Of a DNA stretch of 64,000 nucleotides, positions 55,912 through 64,000 are shown piece by piece. How positions within the stretch are numbered: position 1 is the first letter of the stretch; each line of letters begins with the position of its first letter. Position numbers and translations under genes: made by a program. The notes under the pieces are model-generated. The model did no database searches, had not been told where the DNA came from, and was given only the letters and a program-made list of their open reading frames with translations. Source of the DNA: Porphyrobacter sp. GA68 (lineage in GTDB: Bacteria; Pseudomonadota; Alphaproteobacteria; Sphingomonadales; Sphingomonadaceae); NCBI RefSeq assembly GCF_022605525.1, contig NZ_JAKQYJ010000002.1:496001-560000 (forward strand). The letters are read 5' to 3'.

Positions 55912-56685
55912 ATGCCCATTCGCCCACTCGTTGTCGGCAACTGGAAGATGAACGGAACTCGCGCGATGCTGTCGGAGGCGCGCGCCATCGATCGGGCGGC
56001 TCAGCGTATTGGCGCGGTGGACGTCGCGCTCGCGCCGCCCTACACCCTGTTGCACGCGGTTCAGGCGGAAGCCGAACAGATCAGTGTCGGCGCGCAGGAT
56101 TGCAGCGCCAACGACATCGGCGCGTTTACGGGTGACATCGCCGCGTCCATGATCGCCGACGTTGGCGCCAAATTCGTGCTTCTGGGTCACAGCGAGCGGC
56201 GGCAACATCATGGCGAGGACAGCGCCCTGCTGACCGCCAAATGCCGTCAGGCGCTTGCCGCGGGACTGCAACTGATCCTGTGTTGCGGAGAAAGCGCGGC
56301 CGTTCGCGATGAAGGTAAGGAGGAAGGTTTCGTACTTGAACAGTTGCAGGCGATCTTGCCGCAAGCCGGCGAGTTCAGCTCCAGTGTCAGTGAAGTTCTG
56401 ACGGTCGCTTACGAACCAGTATGGGCCATCGGCACCGGCCGCACAGCCTCGTCCGATGATATTTCCGCCATGCACAACCGTATCCGGGCCTTGCTCGTGA
56501 CCCAATACGGTCAGGAGCAGGGCGAGCAGGTGCGCATCCTGTATGGAGGGTCCGTCAAGCCCGAGAACGCGGGGGAAATCCTTGCCCTGCCCGACGTAAA
56601 CGGGGCACTGGTGGGTGGGGCCAGCCTCTCGGCTCAGAGCTTCATGGGCATTGTCCTGGCCGCGACAGGCAGTGACGCGGAATAG
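55912..56685 (+). CDS. tpiA: Triose-phosphate isomerase
   Basis: A 257-residue glycolytic isomerase. Catalytic residues: Lys in VVGNWKMNG, His in LLGHSERRQHH, Glu in VAYEPVWAIGTG; phosphate loop YGGSVKPENAGE and GALVGGASL. AGGA precedes the ATG by seven bases. Upstream in-frame codons have no TIM-like sequence. Confidence 0.96.
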   Translation: MPIRPLVVGNWKMNGTRAMLSEARAIDRAAQRIGAVDVALAPPYTLLHAVQAEAEQISVGAQDCSANDIGAFTGDIAASMIADVGAKFVLLGHSERRQHHGEDSALLTAKCRQALAAGLQLILCCGESAAVRDEGKEEGFVLEQLQAILPQAGEFSSSVSEVLTVAYEPVWAIGTGRTASSDDISAMHNRIRALLVTQYGQEQGEQVRILYGGSVKPENAGEILALPDVNGALVGGASLSAQSFMGIVLAATGSDAE

Positions 56686-56764
56686 TCCGCGACGCTTGTT
56701 TAAGGAACAACATCGGATTACATCGCCCCGCTAGCGGCAGCATCCCCTTGGAACGCAGGACTTC

Positions 56765-57151
56765 ATGACACTTTTCACTTTTCTTATGATCGTGCAGGCG
56801 ATCGTCGCGGCCGCGCTGGTCGTGGTCATCCTCATGCAGCGTTCCGAAGGTGGCGGACTGGGCGTGGGTGGAAGCCCGACCGGGATGCTCAGCGCGCGCG
56901 GAGCGGCGGATTTCCTCACCAGAACAACGCGCATTCTGGCGATCCTGTTTGTCGGCCTGTCCATTCTGCTGGCGGGTCTCGCGGTCAACGTAACCGGCGG
57001 GCAAGCGGTCGAGAGTACGCTTGAGCGCAACATCGCGCCCGCTGGCGGGCAACCTGATCCCCTGTCAGGCAATCCTGTTGGCAACCCTGCTACGGCACCT
57101 CAGGGGCTGGCCAATGACCCGCTGGTGAATACTCCCGCCGAGGGGCAGTAA
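56765..57151 (+). CDS. secG: Preprotein translocase subunit SecG
   Basis: A 128-residue accessory subunit of SecYEG. Two membrane helices: about 4-24 (FTFLMIVQAIVAAALVVVIL) and 55-74 (ILAILFVGLSILLAGLAVNV), joined by the typical MQRSEGGGLGVGGSPTGMLSARGAADFLTR loop region. The C-terminal 45 residues are Pro/Gly/Asn-rich, longer than in E. coli but common in sphingomonads. It lies between tpiA and pyrG, a frequent alphaproteobacterial order. Confidence 0.92.
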   Translation: MTLFTFLMIVQAIVAAALVVVILMQRSEGGGLGVGGSPTGMLSARGAADFLTRTTRILAILFVGLSILLAGLAVNVTGGQAVESTLERNIAPAGGQPDPLSGNPVGNPATAPQGLANDPLVNTPAEGQ

Positions 57152-57181
57152 GGCGTCTTCAGTTTTAGTGTAGAAGGACGC
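57152..57181 (+). terminator. Hairpin after secG
   Basis: GGCGTCTTC just after the secG stop can pair with GAAGGACGC (57173-57181) with one bulge, around a T/A-rich loop. It has no T run after the stem and ends 49 bases before pyrG. Confidence 0.35.
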
Positions 57182-57230
57182 GGCGTGGGGCTTGCCCCGA
57201 ATCCATAACGCCGCTTAAGGCCCGAATCCC

Positions 57231-58865
57231 ATGGCGCGGTTTATATTCATTACCGGCGGCGTGGTCTCCTCGCTTGGCAAGGGTTTGATGGCGGCAAGCC
57301 TTGGGGCATTGCTTCAGGCGCGCGGCTTCAAGGTCAGGATCAGGAAATTCGATCCGTACCTCAATGTAGATCCCGGGACGATGAGCCCGTATCAGCACGG
57401 CGAGGTGTTCGTCACCGATGATGGGGCCGAAACCGACCTGGATCTGGGGCATTACGAGCGGTTCACCGGGGTCAACGCCCGCCAATCCGACAACATCACA
57501 TCAGGCCGCATATACAGCCAGATCATCGCACGTGAACGGCGCGGGGACTACATTGGCGCAACGGTGCAGGTGATCCCCCACGTCACCGACGCGATCAAGG
57601 CCTTTGCCCTGGCCGACCAGGATGACCACGATTTCATCCTGTGCGAAATCGGCGGCACGGTTGGCGATATTGAATCCCTGCCGTTCATCGAAGCCATTCG
57701 GCAGCTGCGCAACGAGTTGCCGGCGCGGCAGACGCTCAGCATTCATGTGACGCTGGTGCCGTACATCGCCGCCGCCGGAGAATTGAAGACCAAGCCAACG
57801 CAGCATTCAGTGCGGGAACTCGCGTCTCTCGGCATTCAGCCCGACGTCCTGCTGTGCCGGTGCGAACACCCGTTGCCGATCGGGGAGCGGCGGAAGATTG
57901 CGCAATTCTGCAACGTGCGCGAAACCGCCGTGATCCAGGCTCTTGATGCTCCCAGCATCTACTCCGTGCCGCTGCAATACCACGCGGAAGGGCTGGATTC
58001 GGAGGTGCTCCAATCCTTCGGCATAGAAGATGCGCCGCCTCCTGACCTCACCGCCTGGCACAACATCGTGGAGCGGTTTCACCATCCGGAGGGAGAGGTG
58101 ACGATCGGGGTGATTGGCAAGTATGTTGGCCTGCAGGATGCGTACAAGTCCCTTGGCGAAGCGCTGGTCCATGGCGGCATGGCCAACCGCGTCAAGGTCA
58201 ACGTCCGCTGGATAGACGCGGAACTGTTCGAGCAGCCCGAAGGGGACGTCGTCGCGGCGCTGGAGCCGCTGCACGGCATCCTGGTGCCCGGCGGCTTTGG
58301 TGAGCGGGGATCTGAAGGGAAGATCGCCAGCGTCCGCTTCGCAAAGGAGCACAAGATCCCTTTCCTGGGTATCTGCCTCGGCATGCAGATGGCATGTATC
58401 GAAGGGGCGCGTTCGGCCGGGTTCGCGGCGGCTTCTTCGACCGAGTTCGGGCCAACGCAAGAGCCGGTCGTTGGCATCATCACCGAATGGCTGGGCAAGG
58501 AAGGTCTGGAACGGCGGGGCGAAAGCGGGGACCTCGGCGGGACGATGCGCCTGGGCGCGTACGACGCTCAGTTGACCGGGAACAGCCACGCATCTGCCAT
58601 CTATGGCGGCGCAGCGACCATCTCGGAACGGCATCGGCACCGTTACGAGGTGAATATCGCCTATCGCGAACCACTGGAGCGGGAAGGGCTGATCTTTTCA
58701 GGCATGTCGCCAGACGGCCTGCTGCCCGAAATCGTGGAGCGACCGGACCATCCCTGGTTCATCGGGGTTCAGTTTCATCCTGAATTGAAGTCACGCCCCT
58801 TCGACCCGCATCCACTCTTCAGTGGCTTTATCGGTGCCGCGGTGGCTCAAGCCCGGCTCGTTTAA
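57231..58865 (+). CDS. pyrG: CTP synthase
   Basis: A 544-residue enzyme that aminates UTP to CTP with glutamine. Synthetase domain: [20 protein letters not shown] (P-loop), [30 protein letters not shown]-like segment and [11 protein letters not shown]. Amidotransferase domain: [14 protein letters not shown], nucleophile in LGICLGMQ and the HPE near the end ([10 protein letters not shown]). Full length with all motifs. Confidence 0.97.
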   Translation: MARFIFITGGVVSSLGKGLMAASLGALLQARGFKVRIRKFDPYLNVDPGTMSPYQHGEVFVTDDGAETDLDLGHYERFTGVNARQSDNITSGRIYSQIIARERRGDYIGATVQVIPHVTDAIKAFALADQDDHDFILCEIGGTVGDIESLPFIEAIRQLRNELPARQTLSIHVTLVPYIAAAGELKTKPTQHSVRELASLGIQPDVLLCRCEHPLPIGERRKIAQFCNVRETAVIQALDAPSIYSVPLQYHAEGLDSEVLQSFGIEDAPPPDLTAWHNIVERFHHPEGEVTIGVIGKYVGLQDAYKSLGEALVHGGMANRVKVNVRWIDAELFEQPEGDVVAALEPLHGILVPGGFGERGSEGKIASVRFAKEHKIPFLGICLGMQMACIEGARSAGFAAASSTEFGPTQEPVVGIITEWLGKEGLERRGESGDLGGTMRLGAYDAQLTGNSHASAIYGGAATISERHRHRYEVNIAYREPLEREGLIFSGMSPDGLLPEIVERPDHPWFIGVQFHPELKSRPFDPHPLFSGFIGAAVAQARLV

Positions 58866-59223
58866 GAAGCGGCTTTCCCTGCGTCCCGTCGTGAGACGGC
58901 TTAGCCAAACCAGTCGCTTCACCAGACCCACAACGATAGACCGGCAGACATCCACTGCGCTGCTGCCAAACCAGCGCTTCAGAGTTGCTCAGGACGCTAC
59001 ACACTGTCCTGGCCGGTCATCGTCCACTGCGACCCGGATGATGCTCTGTCAGGTAGGCGGTGCGAAAGCACCGCGGGAGAGGGCTGGCCGAAACGCCGGC
59101 CCTCTCCTCCTGCCTCGCAACTTCACCTGCTCTGAAACCTTCCCTTGCCTCGTCGCTTCTTCCCATTGCAAGGAGTGCTCGCCGGGCTCCTTAAAAGGCG
59201 ATCCCGGCGCGAGAGAGGTGAGA
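58866..59223 (+). ncRNA. 358-base hairpin-rich gap, candidate structured RNA or leader
   Basis: No credible protein is coded here. In order: CAGGAC/GTCCTG (58990-59011); TCATC/GATGA (59017-59041); GCGGTGC-GAAA-GCACCGC (59057-59074), a perfect 7-bp stem closed by a GNRA-type tetraloop; directly after, a 13-bp stem from GGAGAGGGCTGGC to its partner (59076-59107) with one G-U pair; and CTCGCCGGG with CCCGGCGCGAG (59178-59213), just before the glutaredoxin ribosome-binding site. It could be a small RNA, a leader of the next gene or a terminator cluster for pyrG. I match it to no known RNA family. Confidence 0.4.
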
Positions 59224-59496
59224 ATGCCAAAGGTCGATATCTACACGAAGTTTGGGTGCGGGTACTGTGTTCGAGCCAAACGCCTGCTGGACGAGAAGAA
59301 TGTGAGCTATATCGAACATGATGTGACCACGGGCGGTGAAGCGCGTGAGGAAATGCGCAGGCGTGCGCCGAACGCAAGAACGGTGCCCCAAATCTTTATC
59401 GGAACCCTCCACATCGGCGGATCTGACGATCTCGCGGCGCTCGAAAGGGCGGGCAAGCTCGACCCGTTATTGCAGGACGACGGGAACGTCGCCTGA
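59224..59496 (+). CDS. grxC: Glutaredoxin 3
   Basis: A 90-residue dithiol glutaredoxin that uses glutathione to reduce disulfides. Active site CGYC in KFGCGYCVRAK (Cys12, Cys15), TVPQIFIG with the cis-proline, and the GG of IGGSDDL that binds glutathione. GAGAGGTGAG precedes the ATG. The frame stays open upstream back to 58822, but that part has no protein-like pattern. The DUF1178 gene follows after 125 bases. Confidence 0.94.
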   Translation: MPKVDIYTKFGCGYCVRAKRLLDEKNVSYIEHDVTTGGEAREEMRRRAPNARTVPQIFIGTLHIGGSDDLAALERAGKLDPLLQDDGNVA

Positions 59497-59621
59497 CCTT
59501 CGCCAGAGGACAGGCCGGTTGGCCCGCAGGGGCGTGGCCGCAAGGCGCTAGCGGCCAGCAACAAGGTCAAGTTGCAAGACTGTCCTTGCTTAGCTCGATG
59601 CTGTCGCCACATTACGCAGTG

Positions 59622-60107
59622 ATGATAACCTTTGATCTCAGATGCAGCCACGAACATCGGTTTGAAGGCTGGTTCAGGGACAGTGCCGATTATGTGCATC
59701 AGCGGACTTCGGGTCTTCTGACTTGTCCCATGTGCGGTTGCGACCAAATCGAGAAAGCGCCGATGGCGCCCGCTATACCGGCGAAGGGCAACCGGAGCAC
59801 CCGTTCCCGCCAGGCGGCGCCTGACATCCGAGACGCCGACCCTGACGCGGCACCGGGCAAATCGGTTCCTCCGCATCTTGCCGCGGCGATGCGTGCTCTG
59901 GCCGCGATCCAGGCGGACGCCCTCAAGACGAGCGTGTGGGTGGGGGACGCATTTGCCGAACGCTCGCGCGCAATGCACTACGGAGACGAGGAAGCGGAAC
60001 CGATCCACGGACGGGCCGATCGGGCCGAGGCTGAGGCGCTGATCGACGAAGGGATCATGATTGCGCCTATTCTCGTCCCGTTCGCCCCGCCGGACGAAAT
60101 CAATTGA
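59622..60107 (+). CDS. DUF1178 family protein
   Basis: A 161-residue cytoplasmic protein of unknown function. Family signature at the front: MITFDLRCSHEHRFEGWFRD, then LLTCPMCGCDQIEKAPMAPA with a CxxC pair that may bind zinc together with the Cys in LRC. Residues 70-95 form a variable polar linker; the conserved helix GDAFAERSRAMHYGDEEAEPIHG and the end PILVPFAPP follow. In alphaproteobacteria this gene often sits with grxC and a carbon-nitrogen hydrolase gene; the latter is missing here. Confidence 0.88.
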   Translation: MITFDLRCSHEHRFEGWFRDSADYVHQRTSGLLTCPMCGCDQIEKAPMAPAIPAKGNRSTRSRQAAPDIRDADPDAAPGKSVPPHLAAAMRALAAIQADALKTSVWVGDAFAERSRAMHYGDEEAEPIHGRADRAEAEALIDEGIMIAPILVPFAPPDEIN

Positions 60108-60119
60108 GCAGGCGTCAGA

Positions 60120-60148
60120 TTGCCATCACCCATTGCGCCGGCTATCGC
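60120..60148 (+). promoter_or_regulatory. Candidate promoter of tRNA-Arg
   Basis: TTGCCA (60120-60125), a 17-base spacer and TATCGC (60143-60148), ten bases before the mature 5' end of the tRNA. Confidence 0.35.
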
Positions 60149-60158
60149 TCTGGCACAG

Positions 60159-60235
60159 GCGCCCGTAGCTCAGCAGGATAGAGCACCAGATTCCTAATCT
60201 GGGGGCCACAGGTTCGAATCCTGTCGGGCGCACCA
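60159..60235 (+). tRNA. tRNA-Arg (anticodon CCU)
   Basis: A complete 77-base cloverleaf: acceptor GCGCCCG pairs with CGGGCGC, the D region is TAGCTCAGCAGGATAGAGCA, the anticodon stem CCAGA/TCTGG encloses loop TTCCTAA with anticodon CCT at its centre, and the T arm is ACAGGTTCGAATCCTGT. CCA is encoded. It reads AGG codons. CACGCT-ATTC-AGCGTG (60234-60249) right after may help termination. Flanks show no integrase or att-like repeat. Confidence 0.97.
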
Positions 60236-60349
60236 CGCTATTCAGCGTGTCAGAGGGGATGCAAACTACCCCGGCAGGTATATCGAACAGCTGCGCGCTC
60301 TACCCTTTCCAAAGAAGGAACAAGCTTGAGCCGCTATGCCGGCGGATGG

Positions 60350-61210
60350 TCAACCGTCGCACCGGGGTAGCTTCACGCCTTCCTTGAACGTGTGGGTGAT
60401 ATAGGGGAAGGGGATCTCGATATCGGCTTCATCGAGCGCCCGCTTGATTGCGCGCACCACACGATCCCTGCTTTCCCAGCCCGCTTTCGGCGTCGAGCCA
60501 GCCCACCAACGCACGAGCATGTCGATCGAACTGGACGCGAACTCCTGCGCGAACACGTCCACGCCGCGAGTGGCCTCTACTCCCTCGGCCTTTTCCACTG
60601 CGCGGCGGATTACCTCGGCAGCACGGTCAAGGTTCGTATCGTACGAAACTCCAACGATTACCTCGTGCCTCCGCAGATCGTCATCCGTCAGTATTCGCAC
60701 CGGGTTCTTGAACAACATGGAATTGGGGACGATGGTGAGTTCGTTGGACAAGGACCGGACATGTGTTTCCCGCAGGGTGATATGCTCCACCCGCCCCTTG
60801 ATGCCCTCGCACTCAATGATGTCGCCAATGCGCATCTTTTCGCGCACCATGATGAGAACGCCTGCGAAGAAGTTCTCGAAAATGTCCTGAAACGCAAAGC
60901 CGATCGCGACGGCTCCGATGCCTAGTCCGGCAAGAAGACTGGCGGGTGTCAGTCCCGGCATGACCACGACCGACGCCAACATGATGCCGATCAACCAGAT
61001 GGCGACCCGCACCAGTGTGGTAAACAGGTCCCGCAGCGACAGCCGGATGTCGGTGCGCCCGATCAGGAGATCGGCTATGCGCGATGCGAAACGAGCGACG
61101 ATCCAGGTCACCAGCAGGATGGCGAGCGCAATTACCACACCGGGCAACGCGGCAACGAAGCCCGTCGCCATCGAATGTAATTGCGCCTGCAATGTCTGAA
61201 TGTAGTTCAC
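60350..61210 (-). CDS. Small-conductance mechanosensitive channel (MscS family)
   Basis: A 286-residue MscS-type channel that opens under membrane tension to release solutes. Three membrane helices (about 15-37, 60-80, 88-112), the third being the pore helix LLAGLGIGAVAIGFAFQDIFENFFAGVLI. The beta domain follows with VREKMRIGDIIECEGIKGRVEHI and ETHVRSLSNELTIVPNSMLF. Length equals E. coli MscS (286). Separate from neighbours: tRNA-Arg on one side, the VOC gene 59 bases on the other. Confidence 0.93.
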   Translation of the reverse strand: MNYIQTLQAQLHSMATGFVAALPGVVIALAILLVTWIVARFASRIADLLIGRTDIRLSLRDLFTTLVRVAIWLIGIMLASVVVMPGLTPASLLAGLGIGAVAIGFAFQDIFENFFAGVLIMVREKMRIGDIIECEGIKGRVEHITLRETHVRSLSNELTIVPNSMLFKNPVRILTDDDLRRHEVIVGVSYDTNLDRAAEVIRRAVEKAEGVEATRGVDVFAQEFASSSIDMLVRWWAGSTPKAGWESRDRVVRAIKRALDEADIEIPFPYITHTFKEGVKLPRCDG

Positions 61211-61269
61211 GGGCGAGGCCCCTTGATCGTGCGGCTTCGCTGTAAACGCTGCGCCGGCGCGCAGGTCAA

Positions 61270-61815
61270 CTACCTGGTGAGTTCATGAAGCCAGGCTGCG
61301 TGCCGCGGAGCTTTTTTGGTGCGGCTCCACTCCTCCAGCATCGGTTGCGCGACCCGCCTGAGTTCAGCGTACTGCTCGTCCGTGCCGATATCTGCTGCCA
61401 GTTCGATGCGATGGCCGTTGGGATCGAAAAAGTAGATCGATTTGAAAACACCGTGGTGGGTTGGGCCAAGTACCTCGACCCCTTCACTCTCGACGTGCCG
61501 TTTGGCGGCGAGCAGTTCGTCTTCCGACCCGACCTTGAAGGCAAGGTGCTGCACCCAGGCCGGAGTGTTCTCATCGCGGCCCATCGCGGTTTGATTGGGG
61601 AGCTCGAAGAAAGCGAGGATGTTTCCGTTCCCCGCGTCCAAAAACACATGCATGTAAGGGTCATATGCGCCGGTGGACGGCACGTGATCCTCGGCAAAGG
61701 CGGTGGTGTACTCCATCCCAAGGACGCGCCGGTACCACTCCACCGTTTCTCCGGCATCCTTGCAGCGGTACGCGACATGGTGGACGCCGCCAAGCCTGAT
61801 TGGATGATCGTTCAT
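61270..61815 (-). CDS. VOC-family (glyoxalase/dioxygenase fold) protein
   Basis: A 181-residue vicinal oxygen chelate protein. Metal-ligand-type positions are His in GGVHHVAYRC, His in WVQHLAFKVG and Glu in NGHRIELAAD; YFFDPNGHRIEL is the usual last strand. The ATG at 61815 has GGAGAG upstream; the ATG at 61842, which overlaps the hpd stop, is possible. It follows hpd in the same direction, so a role in aromatic amino-acid catabolism is plausible (inference), for example handling a product of homogentisate metabolism. The exact reaction is unknown. Confidence 0.85.
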   Translation of the reverse strand: MNDHPIRLGGVHHVAYRCKDAGETVEWYRRVLGMEYTTAFAEDHVPSTGAYDPYMHVFLDAGNGNILAFFELPNQTAMGRDENTPAWVQHLAFKVGSEDELLAAKRHVESEGVEVLGPTHHGVFKSIYFFDPNGHRIELAADIGTDEQYAELRRVAQPMLEEWSRTKKAPRHAAWLHELTR

Positions 61816-61838
61816 GACGCTCTCCGTGTGCTGAGAAT

Positions 61839-62966
61839 TCATTCGGCCGGTTCCGCTACGCTGTCGTCCACCTTCAACGCGCCGCGCCGGATCTGGTCGC
61901 GTTCGAGCGATTCAAACAGCGCCTTGAAATTGCCTTCGCCAAACCCTTCATCGCCCTTGCGCTGGATGAATTCGAAAAAGACGGGGCCAACCTGCGCCTC
62001 GGCAAAGATCTGGAGAAGGAGGCGGGGCTGGCCACCTTCGGTTGATCCGTCGAGGAGAATGCCGCGCGATTTAAAGGCATCCACCGGCTCTCCGTGACCG
62101 GGGAGCCGTTCGTCCAGCATCTCGTAATATGTCTCGGGAGGTGCTGTCATGAAGGGAACGCCAAACGCCTTGAGCTTGTCCCATGCGGCCACCAGATCGT
62201 CGCAGATCAGCGCAATGTGCTGAATTCCTTCGCCATTGAACTGACGCAGGAATTCCTCGATCTGGCCCTTGCCGCCCTCTCCCTCCTCGTTGAGCGGGAT
62301 GCGGATCTTCCCATCCGGGGCGGTCAACGCCTGCGAAGTAAGGCCGGTGTATTCACCCTTGATGTCGAAGAAACGTATTTCCCTGAAGTTGAAGAGGCGC
62401 TCGTACCAGTCCGCCCAGTACGCCATTCTGCCTTTGTACACGTTATGGGTCAGGTGGTCGATGCGCAGGAACCCGGCACCAGCCGGGTGGCGGTCGACAC
62501 CTTCCTTGAATATGAAGTCGATGTCGTAAATCGACAGGTCGCCTTTTGGCGCTCCTTCGTAACGGTCGACCAGATACACGCTGGCACCGCCGATGCCCTT
62601 GATCGCCGGGATATGAAGCTCCATCGGACCGACTTCGGTGTGCTGGGGCTGCGCGCCGTTTTCAAGAAGGTGATCCCACGCCTCGGCAGCATCGCGGACG
62701 CGGAACGCCATTCCGCACGCGCTTGGCCCGTGCTCCTGCGCGAAATACCAGGCGGCGCTGTGCGGTTCATAATTGGTAATCAGGTTGATGCCGTTCTGCC
62801 GCCACAATTGCACATCCTTCGATCGATGATCGGCGACATGGGTAAAACCCATCGCGGCAAAGACGGGCTCCAGCACGCCTTTTTCGGGTGCGCAGAACTC
62901 CACGAACTCGAATCCGTCCAGTCCAGCTGGATTGTCAAACAGGTCGGCCACTTCAAGCTTCCTCAT
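61839..62966 (-). CDS. hpd: 4-Hydroxyphenylpyruvate dioxygenase
   Basis: A 375-residue Fe(II) enzyme that turns 4-hydroxyphenylpyruvate into homogentisate in tyrosine breakdown. Iron ligands: His in [12 protein letters not shown], His in [11 protein letters not shown] and Glu in [18 protein letters not shown]; the C-terminal [16 protein letters not shown] helix covers the active site. A promoter with TTGACT and ATATAG lies just upstream and leaves a very short leader. The following VOC gene is probably co-transcribed. Homogentisate dioxygenase is not in the window. Confidence 0.96.
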   Translation of the reverse strand: MRKLEVADLFDNPAGLDGFEFVEFCAPEKGVLEPVFAAMGFTHVADHRSKDVQLWRQNGINLITNYEPHSAAWYFAQEHGPSACGMAFRVRDAAEAWDHLLENGAQPQHTEVGPMELHIPAIKGIGGASVYLVDRYEGAPKGDLSIYDIDFIFKEGVDRHPAGAGFLRIDHLTHNVYKGRMAYWADWYERLFNFREIRFFDIKGEYTGLTSQALTAPDGKIRIPLNEEGEGGKGQIEEFLRQFNGEGIQHIALICDDLVAAWDKLKAFGVPFMTAPPETYYEMLDERLPGHGEPVDAFKSRGILLDGSTEGGQPRLLLQIFAEAQVGPVFFEFIQRKGDEGFGEGNFKALFESLERDQIRRGALKVDDSVAEPAE

Positions 62967-62983
62967 TCTCGTGTTATGGCATC

Positions 62984-63012
62984 CTATATGTTGCCGCTTG
63001 CGCCAAAGTCAA
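62984..63012 (-). promoter_or_regulatory. Promoter of hpd
   Basis: TTGACT (63012-63007), 17-base spacer and ATATAG (62989-62984) on the minus strand. Transcription would begin only about ten bases before the hpd ATG at 62966, giving a nearly leaderless mRNA. Confidence 0.55.
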
Positions 63013-63157
63013 AGTAGCGGCGCCAGGCAGGGCTTGGAATGGGGGCAGGGCGGAGGTTAACCCGCCAAGGCCAAGTCCTGAAGGCTGCCGTGACACCGAT
63101 GTCGGACAAAGAAGCTGTTTGCGCCAAGGCAAGGGCGCGGTATGGTTGCCAGCCAAG

Positions 63158-63481
63158 ATGAAGCTACGATCCAATCTCGACAAGCGGCGCGGGCGATTGA
63201 ACCTGCGCCACGCGGTAGCCGCGACGCTGTGCCTGCTGAGCGGCCTCGCCGTCGCCGGGCCGTCGGGTCTGTATGCATGGCACGAGAATACGCAGCTTCG
63301 CGAGGAGCGGGAACAGCGGCTTGCGGCCCTCACCGCGCAGCGCGACCGGCTTCGGCAGCGGGTCGCATTGCTTGATCCCGCGCGCGCCGACCCGGACCTG
63401 GTGGGTGAACTCATCCGCGAAAAACTCAACGTCCTGCATCCGGACGAGGTGATCGTAACGCTCAAGACCGAGGAAGAATAG
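63158..63481 (+). CDS. ftsB: FtsB/DivIC-type septum formation initiator
   Basis: A 107-residue bitopic cell-division protein. One membrane helix (about 18-40, HAVAATLCLLSGLAVAGPSGLYAW), then a coiled coil (NTQLREEREQRLAALTAQRD) and the DivIC-type end with LIREKLNVLHPDEVIV. It links FtsL and FtsQ in the divisome. The ATG at 63158 gives the expected length. It precedes pdhA by about 100 bases, the normal alphaproteobacterial order (eno would be upstream, but here hpd lies there). Confidence 0.9.
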   Translation: MKLRSNLDKRRGRLNLRHAVAATLCLLSGLAVAGPSGLYAWHENTQLREEREQRLAALTAQRDRLRQRVALLDPARADPDLVGELIREKLNVLHPDEVIVTLKTEEE

Positions 63482-63584
63482 GCCAGCGGTCGGACAGATG
63501 CGTCCCGGTCAAGCCGTTGCTCTTGTAGCGGTTCTGGTCTTATAGCCGCGACGAATCCTGATCCAATGCAGAGGACACCTGGCT

Positions 63585-64000
63585 TTGACCCAGTCCCCAC
63601 AGCGAATGCCGGCGGAAGATCCAAGCGTGCAGCCGGAAGACGGCTTTCGATTGAACATGCTGCAGGAACGGTTTGAAGCCGACAAGCAGTACCAGGCCAC
63701 CGCCGACGAGATGCTCGAATTCTACAGGCAGATGCTGCTCATCCGCCGGTTCGAGGAGAAAGCGGGGCAGCTCTACGGCCTCGGCCTGATCGGCGGCTTC
63801 TGCCACCTCTACATCGGACAAGAGGCGGTGGCGATCGGCCTGCAGAGCGCTCTCGACAGCGAGCGTGACAGCGTGATCACCGGCTACCGCGATCATGGGC
63901 ACATGCTCGCCTATGGCATCGATCCCAACGTCATCATGGCCGAACTGACCGGTCGTCAGGCTGGCATTTCCAAGGGTAAGGGCGGGTCGATGCACATGTT
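63585..64000 (+). CDS. pdhA: Pyruvate dehydrogenase E1 component alpha subunit (5' part)
   Basis: The gene runs off the right edge; about 138 residues are visible. MLLIRRFEEKAGQLYGLGLI, GGFCHLYIGQEAVAIG, and YRDHGHMLAYGIDPNVIMAEL with the start of GRQAGISKGKGGSMHM mark the E1-alpha family, whose thiamine diphosphate site is formed by these and later segments. It decarboxylates pyruvate within the pyruvate dehydrogenase complex. Start is either the TTG at 63585 (GAGGA ten bases upstream) or the ATG at 63606. Confidence 0.93.
   Translation, partial: MTQSPQRMPAEDPSVQPEDGFRLNMLQERFEADKQYQATADEMLEFYRQMLLIRRFEEKAGQLYGLGLIGGFCHLYIGQEAVAIGLQSALDSERDSVITGYRDHGHMLAYGIDPNVIMAELTGRQAGISKGKGGSMHM

Noticed and set aside
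58822-59223. N-terminal extension of the glutaredoxin reading frame back into pyrG
   Set aside because: The added 134 residues have no protein-like pattern, while a good ribosome-binding site and the normal glutaredoxin start lie at 59224.
60159-60349. tRNA-Arg as an integration site of a mobile element
   Set aside because: No integrase gene or repeat of the tRNA 3' end is seen nearby; the flanking genes are ordinary.
1-64000. CRISPR arrays, insertion sequences, prophage or rRNA
   Set aside because: No regularly spaced repeats, transposase or phage motifs, or rRNA-like sequence were recognised anywhere in the window.

Overview
The window is a dense chromosomal stretch of a high-G+C alphaproteobacterium. 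Gene order (nuoA-N followed by birA-coaX-rnj-DUF1467; trp genes next to lexA-comEC-gltX-gltA; ftsB before pdhA), the acid-rich insert in RNase E, a GTTC-N7-GTTC SOS box and a coniferyl-aldehyde-type dehydrogenase point to Sphingomonadales, probably Erythrobacteraceae. The family-level placement is inference. I see no insertion sequence, prophage, CRISPR array or rRNA. Almost all DNA is coding, and many neighbouring genes overlap by 1-4 bases (ATGA, TGATG, TAATG), so translational coupling is common.

Layout. 1-4.1 kb: a cut-off gene, a MobA-like nucleotidyltransferase and rne on the minus strand, then a 430-base leader region. 4.1-11 kb (plus): amidase, penicillin-binding protein 1A, prfB, a lipoprotein-type methyltransferase and a nitronate-monooxygenase-like flavoprotein. 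11-16.8 kb: UV endonuclease, 2-hydroxyacid dehydrogenase, SH3 protein, thiolase, aldehyde dehydrogenase. 16.9-32.9 kb: the full 14-subunit complex I operon, carrying three extra genes: two tiny membrane proteins (after nuoD and nuoE) and a secreted protein with a duplicated module (between nuoF and nuoG). 32.9-36.4 kb: biotin ligase, pantothenate kinase, RNase J, DUF1467. 36.4-43.1 kb: a poorly characterised locus with a giant coiled-coil membrane protein, an Hpt-like protein without its histidine, a sugar-nucleotidyltransferase-like membrane protein, an unknown helical protein and an atypical histidine kinase. 43.1-48.8 kb: gltX-gltA, comEC and lexA with promoter and SOS operator. 48.9-55.7 kb (minus): ppiD-trpE-lipoprotein-trpG-trpD-trpC. 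55.9-64 kb: tpiA, secG, pyrG, a hairpin-rich gap, glutaredoxin, DUF1178, tRNA-Arg(CCU), MscS channel, hpd with a VOC gene, ftsB and the start of pdhA.

Functional picture: mostly core functions (respiration, RNA decay, peptidoglycan synthesis, amino-acid and nucleotide synthesis). The most unusual material is (i) the extra, translationally coupled genes in the complex I operon, (ii) the 36-43 kb locus whose two phosphorelay-like proteins both lack the canonical phospho-histidine, (iii) mutually exclusive hairpins in the rne leader, (iv) the lipoprotein glycosidase-family gene inside trp, and (v) a run of hairpins between pyrG and the glutaredoxin gene.
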